DNA from: Elstera litoralis
GTDB lineage: Bacteria; Pseudomonadota; Alphaproteobacteria; Elsterales; Elsteraceae
Direction: 5' to 3'
Assembly (NCBI RefSeq): GCF_000963705.1
Contig: NZ_LAJY01000311.1
Coordinates: 1 to 9,650, forward strand
Length of the DNA stretch: 9,650 bases
Made by a program: the position numbers and the translations under genes. Positions 1-6,031 of the stretch are shown one piece after another. Within the stretch, counting starts at the first letter, position 1. Every line of letters starts with the position of its first letter. Under the pieces are notes generated by a model. That model was not told where the DNA came from and did not search any database. It was given only the letters and a program-made list of their open reading frames with translations.

Positions 1-354
1 GGCTTGATAGGTGATGTAGATCATCTCAAATAAGCTCGTGGTAATAAGTACTACGGAGAGCCAGAAAACTAAACGGCTAAAGCGTTTTTCTTTCTGTAAG
101 AACTCCAATAGAAGGGCAACCGTTAAAAGATGTATGGCGAGTGATGCCTGAAATTTCATTGGCTTTATCCAAACGGATATGTCGTTTATGTGACGATCGT
201 CAAGTAAGTATGCAGTATATGTTGGAATAAGGCACAAGGCGGATAAAATTGCGACAGCCGCCAACCAAGGGTTTCCGCGATAAGCCGTTGCGATCACATC
301 GGTTATCACTTGGATCATGCGGCGCACTTGTATGAAAAGGGGGGCTTGAGTCAT
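1..354 (-). CDS. Unrecognised membrane protein, N-terminal 118 residues (cut by left edge)
   Basis: An open reading frame with no stop runs from an ATG at 354-352 to the window edge, so the C-terminus is missing. The start shares one base with the TAA of the ABA4-like gene upstream (TAATG), and an AGGAG ribosome site lies 8 bases before it, which indicates translational coupling. I see three hydrophobic stretches: about residues 34-52 (WLAAVAILSALCLIPTYTA), 70-90 (FQASLAIHLLTVALLLEFLQ) and 97-118. Between the first two sits a motif INDISVWIKPMKFQ; I recall similar WIKPxKF motifs in uncharacterised proteobacterial membrane proteins beside ABA4-like genes, but I know no function. Its first 180 bases in the window are about 40% G+C (counted), against 60-70% in sampled neighbouring genes, so it may be acquired or under different selection. 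That it is a real gene is well supported; its role is unknown. Confidence 0.8.
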   Translation of the reverse strand, partial: MTQAPLFIQVRRMIQVITDVIATAYRGNPWLAAVAILSALCLIPTYTAYLLDDRHINDISVWIKPMKFQASLAIHLLTVALLLEFLQKEKRFSRLVFWLSVVLITTSLFEMIYITYQA

Positions 355-806
355 TATTTTTTCTCCTGAAAAGCGGGTTGAAATGCTGTTCGGCATAAGA
401 CCCAAAGCAAAAGCCCCGCCGGGCCGAACAAAAAGGCCAGTGGTAGTACAGCAATCAGCAACCAGCGCGGTAGGCTGCGGGCTTCGGCATCGCGCGCTAT
501 CCAGGTGCCAATAAAAAGATCATAGGCTAGGAAATGCACCCAACCGGCGAGCAGAAGCCAGTCGGACTGAAACAGTAGGCTCACGTCGGCAAGACTGTTG
601 AAGCCGCCCTCGGCGTTCCACCAGTGAATGCCGATGATCGCCGTGTAGAGCGTCGCAAGGGCAAGGGGAATGGCAAGGCCCGCGCCCCAGTCGCGCAAAC
701 GGTGCCAACGGAATAGGATCGCTACTCCCAGGAGTCCCCACCCGAACAAGGCGAGTGCGCTGGCCATGCCGAAAAGGGTTGCGGTCGTAGGGGGCGGTGC
801 GATCAT
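354..806 (-). CDS. ABA4-like family membrane protein (DUF4281)
   Basis: This is a 150-residue integral membrane protein with four predicted transmembrane helices (about 11-32, 42-62, 83-103, 112-138). The family signatures are clear: GWVHFLAYDLFIG at 88-100 and FLFGPAGLLLW at 125-135, preceded by a GFNSLADV segment typical of the family. Plant ABA4 is required for neoxanthin synthesis; bacterial homologues have no established function and this window shows no carotenoid genes, so a pigment role should not be assumed. The ATG at 806 has a GGAG ribosome site 7 bases upstream. It is the first gene of a two-gene unit with the overlapping membrane protein and is divergent from a TetR regulator, which probably represses it through the palindromes at 824-873. 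Confidence 0.88.
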   Translation of the reverse strand: MIAPPPTTATLFGMASALALFGWGLLGVAILFRWHRLRDWGAGLAIPLALATLYTAIIGIHWWNAEGGFNSLADVSLLFQSDWLLLAGWVHFLAYDLFIGTWIARDAEARSLPRWLLIAVLPLAFLFGPAGLLLWVLCRTAFQPAFQEKK

Positions 807-823
807 AGCGTCTCCAGTCGGGT

Positions 824-842
824 ATCTTGTCGATGACTAGAT
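824..842. promoter_or_regulatory. Candidate TetR operator 1
   Basis: CTTGTCGATGACTAG at 826-840 is an inverted repeat (6-3-6 with one mismatch), and the flanking AT pairs extend it to 19 bases. It lies in the divergent promoter between the ABA4-like gene and the TetR gene. A second copy is centred 33 bases away, about three helical turns, on the same DNA face. The half-site ATCTTGTC at 824-831 is exactly the reverse complement of 868-875 in operator 2. Palindromes of this size between a TetR gene and a divergent target are the usual autoregulatory arrangement. Binding is inferred. Confidence 0.6.
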
Positions 843-858
843 TGAGGGTGGAGCAAAA

Positions 859-873
859 CTTGTCAACGACAAG
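859..873. promoter_or_regulatory. Candidate TetR operator 2
   Basis: CTTGTCAACGACAAG is a perfect 6-3-6 palindrome and closely matches operator 1 (CTTGTC-NNN-GAC-A/T-AG). It ends 20 bases before the TetR start codon and covers a consensus TTGACA on the minus strand (866-861). A repressor bound here would therefore block a promoter for the ABA4-like unit. Confidence 0.65.
861..866 (-). promoter_or_regulatory. Candidate -35 box of the ABA4-like operon promoter
   Basis: The minus strand reads TTGACA, a perfect sigma-70 -35 hexamer, inside operator 2 and 54 bases before the ABA4-like start. I find no convincing -10 box at 16-18 bases spacing (the hexamer at 17 bases reads AATCTA), so this assignment is tentative. 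Confidence 0.35.
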
Positions 874-893
874 ATGGTGCGGTAAAAAAAGCG

Positions 894-1493
894 ATGACGT
901 TGAAAACCCCGCGCTACCACCACGGCGATTTGCGCGGTGCGCTGATTGCCGCTGGGCGCGCGATTCTCGAGGAGGGCGGGCCGTCGGCGCTTAGCTTGAG
1001 GGAGGCTGCGCGCCGCGCAGGCGTGTCGCACGCCGCCCCGCGCCACCATTTCCCCAGCCTTCAGCATTTTTTGGGCGATTGCGCCGCCGATGGGTTCGAT
1101 GAGTTTACCGAGGCACTGACCGTCGCTGCCGCAAGCGGTCAATCCCCTGCCGAGGCCCTTGTGGCGATGGGCCGGGCGTATGTGCGCTTCGCCGAAGCCA
1201 ATCGGGCGATGTTTCGCTTAATGTTTAACCGCGATACCGTTGGCGAGCATAGCCAAGCGCTTCTGGCGGCAGCAACGCGGGCCTATTCAACGCTGGTCGA
1301 GGCTGTTCGCGCGGTCGATACGACCGTTTCCCAGGACGAACTTAACTATCGGATTGCCTCGATCTGGTCGATCGTCCACGGCTACGCGCATTTAAGCCTG
1401 GAGGAGAAAATTTGGGTCGGCCCCAATGGCCCAGCCTCGGCCGATCTTGCGGCGCGGGCGGTTCAGGATTATCTGCGGGGGATACTTGCGTAA
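894..1493 (+). CDS. TetR/AcrR-family transcriptional regulator (WHG-type C-terminal domain)
   Basis: This 199-residue protein has the usual TetR length. The N-terminal DNA-binding domain spans about residues 10-60, with the helix-turn-helix near 33-55 (SLREAARRAGVSHAAPRHHF). The more usual tyrosine before the HF pair is replaced by arginine and histidine here. The C-terminal ligand and dimerisation region contains AYVRFAEANRAMFRLMF (95-111) and the W-x3-HG motif (W158, H162, G163) that names the WHG family. The ATG at 894 has no good ribosome site; a weak TTGTCA (860-865) / TAAAAA (883-888) pair would place transcription start almost at the ATG, so a leaderless mRNA is possible. It is divergent from the ABA4-like unit, its likely target, with two candidate operators between them. 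The ligand is unknown. Confidence 0.92.
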   Translation: MTLKTPRYHHGDLRGALIAAGRAILEEGGPSALSLREAARRAGVSHAAPRHHFPSLQHFLGDCAADGFDEFTEALTVAAASGQSPAEALVAMGRAYVRFAEANRAMFRLMFNRDTVGEHSQALLAAATRAYSTLVEAVRAVDTTVSQDELNYRIASIWSIVHGYAHLSLEEKIWVGPNGPASADLAARAVQDYLRGILA

Positions 1494-1514
1494 ATTACGC
1501 GCGCGGATAGCAAT

Positions 1515-1947
1515 TCAGTCTGGCAAGCGCACGAAGGGATCTACGACGGCGATGCCCAACGGTTCAAAGTGCCGCAGATTGCGGGTTAGCACGGTCAAGC
1601 GGTGATGCTGGGCGGTTGCCGCGATGGCAATGTCGGCTAAACCGGGGGCCTGCCCCTGCGACAGGGCGTGATCGGAGAGCAGCCCGGCAACCCGCGCGAC
1701 GGGAATATCGAAGGGCAAAACCCGTCCACTATAGAAGTGCAAAAGCGTTTCAAGCCAATCGCCAAGCGCTGCCGCGCGCTGGATACCGCCAGTTCGGCGT
1801 AACTTTGCAATGCCACTTTCAATCTCTGCGACGGAGACGGCGGAGAGAAATAACCGGTCTGAGTGGCTTCAAGCCACAGCCCGAGGGGGATGAAGGTTGG
1901 ATTGGGGAGGCGGCGGAGACGATATTGGTATCGAGCAGATACAGCAT
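1515..1947 (-). pseudogene. PIN-domain toxin (VapC/FitB-like), reading frame broken twice
   Basis: Three overlapping frames together spell one PIN-domain ribonuclease of about 143 residues. Frame one, from the ATG at 1947, gives MLYLLDTNIVSAASP, with the first catalytic aspartate. A second frame gives GLWLEA. The third gives SDRLFLSAVSVAEIESG, then continues without a stop to 1515 through PGLADIAIAATA and VLTRNLRHFEPLG, which carry the remaining acidic and TRN motifs. Each junction is explained by one missing base: the first between 1885 and about 1912, most simply in the G-run 1885-1889, and the second near 1862-1866. As written, the ATG frame ends after 42 residues and cannot make a toxin. 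It starts 10 bases after the antitoxin stop, the normal toxin-antitoxin order. Either the toxin has decayed or the sequence contains errors; the motifs are otherwise intact, which favours recent loss or error. Confidence 0.82.
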
Positions 1948-1957
1948 TGCGGCAACA

Positions 1958-2200
1958 TTAAAGCTCAATATCGCGCAAAGGTGCGCTGTCACGCTCCGGC
2001 AAATCCCCTGGACCCAGCGGCGCGCTCATCAACAGACGCGCGAAAGAGGGGACATTGCTCAGGCGTTGCCATTCGTCAAAGCCAAGGATAACAGCTTCCG
2101 GCTTGCCGTGCCGGGTGATGACGGACGGCTCTCCTCGTGCGGCATCATCCACGACGGCGGAGAGGTTGGCCTTGGCGTCGCGCAACTGGATTTGCCGCAT
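1958..2200 (-). CDS. Phd/YefM-family antitoxin
   Basis: This is an 80-residue protein with the Phd/YefM N-terminal fold: IQLRDAKANLSAVVDDAARG at 4-23, then SVITRHGKPEAVILGFDEWQRL at about 26-47. This part dimerises and binds DNA; the acidic C-terminus (from about 55) would mask the toxin. The ATG at 2200 follows a strong AGGGGG ribosome site. The broken PIN toxin follows 10 bases downstream. Antitoxins of this family repress their own operon, and a palindrome 23 bases upstream (2223-2235) is a candidate site. It is intact although its partner is not. Confidence 0.9.
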   Translation of the reverse strand: MRQIQLRDAKANLSAVVDDAARGEPSVITRHGKPEAVILGFDEWQRLSNVPSFARLLMSAPLGPGDLPERDSAPLRDIEL

Positions 2201-2222
2201 TTTTACCCCCTATACCAATGGT

Positions 2223-2235
2223 GACTACTGTAGTC
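2223..2235. promoter_or_regulatory. Palindrome upstream of antitoxin gene, candidate operator
   Basis: GACTACTGTAGTC is a perfect 6-1-6 palindrome in the 61-base gap between uraH and the antitoxin gene. Its position just upstream of a Phd-type gene suits autoregulation. A weak -10-like TATAGG (minus strand, 2214-2209) lies between it and the ribosome site. It could alternatively form a small hairpin after uraH. Confidence 0.45.
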
Positions 2236-2261
2236 CTTGGCGCGGAGAGACGCTAGACGGC

Positions 2262-2606
2262 TCAACTTCCCCGGTAGGTGCTGAACCCGAACGGCGAGAC
2301 CAGCAGCGGCACATGGTAGTGCCCCGTGGCCTCGGCGATGCCGAAGCGGATCGGCACGATATCGAGAAATTTCGGCTCCGGCAGCGCAAGGCCGAGGGTG
2401 TCGAAATAGTCCCCGATATGAAAGCGCAGCTCGAAACTGCCCGTTGGGATGGTTTCGCCCGACAGCAGGGGCGCGTCGGTACGGCCGTCGCTATTGGTGA
2501 CGGTTTCGAGCAGTTTGGCCCCGTTCGCGTCGAACAATTCGATCCGCACCCCCGCCGCCGGTTTACCGAGGGTGGTATCGAGAATATGGGTGGAGAGCCG
2601 GGCCAT
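2262..2606 (-). CDS. uraH: 5-hydroxyisourate hydrolase (transthyretin-like)
   Basis: The enzyme hydrolyses 5-hydroxyisourate, the product of uricase, to OHCU (EC 3.5.2.17). At 114 residues it has the normal family length. It carries LSTHILD at 4-10 with catalytic His7, Arg42 in DGRTDAPL, His98 in GHYHVPLL, and the diagnostic C-terminal YRGS tetrapeptide (111-114) that separates hydrolases from true transthyretins. No signal peptide is present, so it should be cytoplasmic. Its ATG overlaps the TAA of uraD by one base (TAATG), with a GGGGG ribosome site just upstream, so the two are translationally coupled. Confidence 0.95.
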   Translation of the reverse strand: MARLSTHILDTTLGKPAAGVRIELFDANGAKLLETVTNSDGRTDAPLLSGETIPTGSFELRFHIGDYFDTLGLALPEPKFLDIVPIRFGIAEATGHYHVPLLVSPFGFSTYRGS

Positions 2607-3115
2607 TAATCCCCCAGAAGGTTGGTGAGGCGCAGGCGCGCGATTTTGGCGACTTCGGCAAGCGCGGTGGTGAATTCCGCTTCCCGGCTATTGGTAATCC
2701 GGCGTCCGAAAGCCGCAAGAATGCTGGCTTTGGTGTTTTCCCGCACGGCGATGATGAAGGGGAAGCCGAATTTTTCCGTATAGGCGATATTGAAGGCCGT
2801 GAAGCGCTGAAACTCTTCTTCCGTGAGCTGGTCCAGGCCCGCGCTGGCCTGTTCGGCGGTGGACGCATCGGTCAGCCCCCCCGCGCGCGCCAGTTTTCCG
2901 GCAAGATCGGGGTGAGCGCGCAGCAGGGTAAGCTTTTGCCCCTCATCTGCCGCCGTGACTGCCGCGACCATCGCCGCGTGCAGCGCGCCCAGGTTGGCGA
3001 AGGGGCGCTGCGGGGCGACGGTGCTGGCCACCCAGGGCGAATGTTCGAAAATCCCGCCGAGCGTTGCAGTGAAACGCTCAGCGGGGGCGGTGTTAAGATC
3101 GGCGAGTTTCGTCAT
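2606..3115 (-). CDS. uraD: OHCU decarboxylase
   Basis: The enzyme converts 2-oxo-4-hydroxy-4-carboxy-5-ureidoimidazoline to S-allantoin (EC 4.1.1.97), directly after UraH. I place the start at the ATG at 3115, giving 169 residues, because family members begin with a short MxxLADLN segment; a longer frame reaches 3175 but its extra 20 residues look non-native. Active-site features are present: AHPDLA with His68, Ser85 and Glu88 in STAEQ, FNIAYTEKFGFPF at 108-120, and Arg162 in the C-terminal RLRL. A GAGGG sits close before the ATG. It starts 31 bases after the stop of the sugar dehydrogenase and is coupled to uraH. No uricase or xanthine dehydrogenase is in the window. Confidence 0.94.
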   Translation of the reverse strand: MTKLADLNTAPAERFTATLGGIFEHSPWVASTVAPQRPFANLGALHAAMVAAVTAADEGQKLTLLRAHPDLAGKLARAGGLTDASTAEQASAGLDQLTEEEFQRFTAFNIAYTEKFGFPFIIAVRENTKASILAAFGRRITNSREAEFTTALAEVAKIARLRLTNLLGD

Positions 3116-3146
3116 GCCCTCAGCTTGCGGAAACCGCCGCAAAATC

Positions 3147-4094
3147 TCAAGCGGCGTCCCAGTCGAACGGCGCAACCGCGTGGCGCTTGCCGATCAAGAA
3201 GGCATCGGCGACCAAGTGCAGTGGGCTACCGTCCACCTCTGAGCGTTTTTCATCCAGCAGGGTTTTGAAGCGCGTGTAGATTTCCGGATACTCGGTATCG
3301 CTCTCATCAATGACCAACTGCCCGCCGAGCCACAGTTTGGTGCCGCCGTGGGTGAGCGTGAGGGCAAGGCCGCTTTCGGTGACGACATCGATGCTCCACG
3401 TCTGCTCCCCGCGCTGCATCCAATCGACTTCGACCGTGGCGTCCACCTTCGGCGAGCGGGCGTCGGCGAGCGTCAACCGCGCGGCAATGGGGGTATGACG
3501 GTTGGCCGGGAAATCGAGATCGGCAGCAGCGACCGTTAGCCGATCCGGGAAGATTTCCGTGAGAATGGAGAAAGCGTTGATCGTCGGATCAAACACGCCG
3601 AAGCCGCCGGGGTGCCACACCCATTCCTGGCCGGGATGCCAGCGGTTCACGTCTTCCTTCCAGGTCACGGTCAGCCGAACCAGCGTTTCCGCCGCCAACA
3701 GTTCCTTGGCTTTGGCGACGCCCCGGTTGAAGCGCGAATGCCAGGTGGCGAACAGCACCCGCCCCGCAGCCTCCGCCGCCGGAGCCAGCGTTAGGGCCTC
3801 GCTGACCGAGGGCGTCGGCGGCTTTTCCATCAACACATGTTTTCCGGCAGCAAGCGCCCGCCGCACCAAATCGGCCCGGCCCTGCGGCGGCGTACACAGG
3901 ACCAGCGCATCGAACTCCGGCCCGTCGCGTAAGAGCGCGTCCAAATCCCCGAACTGCGGCAACCCTTGGTAGGAAACCGGCGCTCGGCTGGCAAGCGCCA
4001 CGAGATCGAACGCCGGATTGGCCGCAATCGCCGGGAAATGCTGCGCCTTGGCGATGACGCCAACCCCCATGAGAGCCAAACGATAGGCGGCCAT
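3147..4094 (-). CDS. L-arabinose / D-galactose 1-dehydrogenase (Gfo/Idh/MocA family)
   Basis: This 315-residue NAD(P)-dependent oxidoreductase closely resembles Azospirillum brasilense AraA as I recall it, which oxidises L-arabinose or D-galactose to the lactone. The Rossmann domain starts with GVGVIAKAQH (10-19). The EKPP motif (90-93) supplies Lys91, and the substrate domain carries FATWHSR (115-121), KEDVNRWHPGQEWVW (146-160) and GVFDPTINAFSI (166-177) with Asp169 and Asn173, all at the spacing of the Azospirillum enzyme. The ATG at 4094 has an AGAGGA ribosome site. The upstream 180 bases are filled with hairpins separating it from the dehydratase, so it may have reduced or separate expression. 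Substrate preference between arabinose, galactose and fucose cannot be read from sequence. Confidence 0.9.
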   Translation of the reverse strand: MAAYRLALMGVGVIAKAQHFPAIAANPAFDLVALASRAPVSYQGLPQFGDLDALLRDGPEFDALVLCTPPQGRADLVRRALAAGKHVLMEKPPTPSVSEALTLAPAAEAAGRVLFATWHSRFNRGVAKAKELLAAETLVRLTVTWKEDVNRWHPGQEWVWHPGGFGVFDPTINAFSILTEIFPDRLTVAAADLDFPANRHTPIAARLTLADARSPKVDATVEVDWMQRGEQTWSIDVVTESGLALTLTHGGTKLWLGGQLVIDESDTEYPEIYTRFKTLLDEKRSEVDGSPLHLVADAFLIGKRHAVAPFDWDAA

Positions 4095-4108
4095 AGTGTC
4101 ATCCTCTG

Positions 4109-4166
4109 TTGGCAGGGGCGCTGCCCCTGCATCCCCGCTTAAGGGGCCGCTGCCCCTTAAGAATCC
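4109..4166 (+). repeat. Two-hairpin palindromic intergenic repeat, copy 1
   Basis: Two perfect inverted repeats lie back to back: 4112-4130 (GCAGGGGC, 3-base loop) and 4138-4161 (CTTAAGGGGC, 4-base loop). The element ends in GAATCC. The same plan appears in reverse orientation at 4211-4267 with many base changes but stems preserved. This layout matches the GC-rich REP/BIME-like elements I recall between genes in alphaproteobacteria. It lies just upstream of the dehydrogenase ribosome site. Confidence 0.75.
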
Positions 4167-4167
4167 A

Positions 4168-4188
4168 GGCTTCCTTAACTAGGAAGCC
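4168..4188. repeat. Central hairpin between the two repeat copies
   Basis: GGCTTCCT and AGGAAGCC form a perfect 8-base stem with a 5-base TAACT loop. It lies between the two inverted element copies, followed by an AT-rich stretch (4189-4215). That stretch holds a minus-strand TTTAAT (4206-4201), a possible -10 box for the dehydrogenase without a clear -35. Confidence 0.6.
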
Positions 4189-4210
4189 GGATAGAGAGTC
4201 ATTAAAATTG

Positions 4211-4267
4211 GGATTACCAAGGGACAAGTCCCTTGGTCAGGGGTGTCGGGGACGGCGTCCCTGACAA
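4211..4267 (-). repeat. Two-hairpin palindromic intergenic repeat, copy 2 (inverted)
   Basis: Read on the minus strand, this copy aligns along its whole length with copy 1 with a single gap, from TTGnCAGGG to AATCC. Its stems are 4244-4266 (10 pairs including one G-T, 3-base loop) and 4216-4237 (10 perfect pairs, 2-base loop). Stem positions that differ from copy 1 often differ on both arms, so pairing is kept. It begins 7 bases after the dehydratase stop codon and may stabilise or attenuate the mRNA there. Confidence 0.75.
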
Positions 4268-4274
4268 CGCTTCC

Positions 4275-6018
4275 CTAATGCGAATCGCGCCCAATCCCGG
4301 AGCCTCGGCAACCGCGCAGGAAGTCGAAATCGACCCCCTCATCGGCTTGCGTTACGTGCTCGACATAGAGCTGCGCGTAACCGCCCTGGGGTTTCGGCAC
4401 GGGGGAAACCCAGGCGGCTTTGCGGGCGGCAAGCTCGGCGTCGCTCACGTCGAGATGCAGGTGGCGGCCTGGAACGTCGAGTTCGATCATGTCGCCGTTC
4501 TGCACCAGGGCGAGCGGCCCACCGTCCGCCGCTTCCGGCGCGACATGGAGAACGACGGTGCCGTAGGCGGTGCCGGACATGCGCGCGTCGGAAATGCGGA
4601 CCATGTCGGTGACGCCGGTTTTCAGCACTTTTGCGGGCAGGCCCATATTGCCGACCTCGGCCATGCCGGGATAGCCCTTCGGCCCGCAATATTTGAGCAC
4701 CATCACGCAGGAGGCATCGATATCGAGCGCGGGATCGTTCACGCGGGCGTGATAATCCTCGATGCTTTCGAACACCACGGCACGACCGCGATGGGTCAGC
4801 AGATGCGGCGAGGCGGCGGAGGGCTTCAGCACCGCGCCTTTAGGGGCGAGGTTGCCGCGCAAGACGGCGATCCCGCCCGAGGCGGTTAGGGCCTTTTCCT
4901 TCGGCAGAATCACGTCCGGGTTATAATTCGGCGCGTTCTTGACGTTCTCCCACATCCCCGTGCCGGAGGCGGTGAGTGCGTCCTTGTGCAACAGCCCCAT
5001 CTCCCCCACGGCGCGGATCACAGCAGGCAGGCCACCCGCATCGTAGAATTCCTCCATCAGGAATTCACCCGACGGCTGGAGATTGACGATCGTCGGCACG
5101 TCGCGCCCGAACTGGTCCCAATCCTCAAGGTTGAGCGGCACGCCGATGCGCCCCGCCAGTGCCAGCAGATGCAGCACCGCATTGGTCGAGCCGCCAATCG
5201 CGCCATTCACCCGAATGGCATTCTCGAAAGCTTGCCGCGTGAGAATGTCGGACGGTTTTAGATCGTCTTTCACCATATCGACGATGCGGCGGCCCGAAAG
5301 CTGCGCCAGCACCTGACGGCGGGCATCGACGGCGGGAATGGCGGCATTGCCGGGCAAGGTCATGCCCAAGGCTTCGGCCATCGACGCCATCGTCGAGGCG
5401 GTGCCCATAGTCATGCAACTGCCCGCCGACCGGGCCATGCCCTGTTCGGCATCCATAAAATCTTCCAGCGTCATTTCGCCGGATTTGACCATTTCGGAGA
5501 ATTGCCAAATGGCGGTGCCGGAGCCGACGCTTTTACCGCGCCATTTGCCGTTCAGCATCGGCCCGCCGGAAACGACGATGGTCGGGATATCGACGCTGGC
5601 GGCCCCCATCATCAGCGACGGCGTGGTCTTGTCGCAGCCGACCAGCAGCACGACGCCGTCGATGGGGTTATTGCGGATCGCCTCTTCGGCATCCATCGCC
5701 GCGAGGTTGCGGAACATCATCGCCGTGGGGCGCAGGGTGCTTTCGCCGCAGGAGAAGACCGGGAATTCCACCGGAAACCCGCCCGCCTCATACACGCCGC
5801 GCTTCACCCGCTCGGCGATATCGCGCAGGTGCGCGTTGCAGGGGGTGAGTTCCGACCAGGTATTGCAGATGCCGATGATCGGGCGACCGTCGAACGTATC
5901 CGCCGGAAGCCCCTGATTCTTCATCCAGGAGCGGTGCATAATCGCGTTTTTTGCCGGTACCGCCGAACCATTCCTGGCTGCGCAAGGACCGGGGCCAAAG
6001 GGCTTTGGTGAAGCTCAT
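4275..6018 (-). CDS. L-arabinonate dehydratase (IlvD/Edd family), one frame break near the N-terminus
   Basis: The enzyme dehydrates a sugar acid such as L-arabinonate to the 2-keto-3-deoxy acid using a [2Fe-2S] cluster and Mg2+ (EC 4.2.1.25 type). The main frame (ATG 5939 to 4275) lacks the first 26 residues. Those are found in another frame from the ATG at 6018 (MSFTKALWPRSLRSQEWFGG), which has an AAGGA ribosome site overlapping the gguC stop. Removing one base from the T-run 5947-5952 joins them as GKNAIMHRSWMKNQG, giving 580 residues, the usual family size. In joined numbering the cluster cysteines are Cys60 (TPCN), Cys128 (VGCDK) and Cys201 (GSCMTMGTA), with Lys130 as the Mg-ligand lysine and Ser481 in DARMSGTAYG as catalytic serine. 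All are spaced as in the characterised Rhizobium enzyme. D-galactonate or D-fuconate are possible substrates too. Confidence 0.92.
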
Positions 6019-6031
6019 GATCCGGGATTCC

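Noticed and set aside
1494..1514. Possible terminator between the convergent TetR and toxin genes
   Set aside because: The 21-base gap holds only a short alternating CG stretch, with no stem of useful length and no T-tract.
1616..2224. Plus-strand open frame of 202 codons across the toxin-antitoxin region
   Set aside because: The minus strand there encodes clear Phd and PIN motifs; the plus-strand product is Arg/Gln-rich and resembles no protein I know.
2606..3175. Longer uraD start at 3175
   Set aside because: The 20 extra residues do not resemble the family, and the ATG at 3115 gives the expected MxxLADLN beginning with a purine-rich site before it.
4109..4267. CRISPR array or intrinsic terminator in the hairpin spacer
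   Set aside because: The repeats are inverted and diverged, without equal spacers, so it is not CRISPR. The stems lack a proper following T-tract; only a TTTT occurs after the 4216-4237 hairpin on the minus strand, which is too weak to call.
4233..4889. Plus-strand open frame of 218 codons
   Set aside because: It is antisense to the C-terminal part of the dehydratase and the hairpin spacer, with His/Gly-rich low-complexity composition and no ribosome site or family match.
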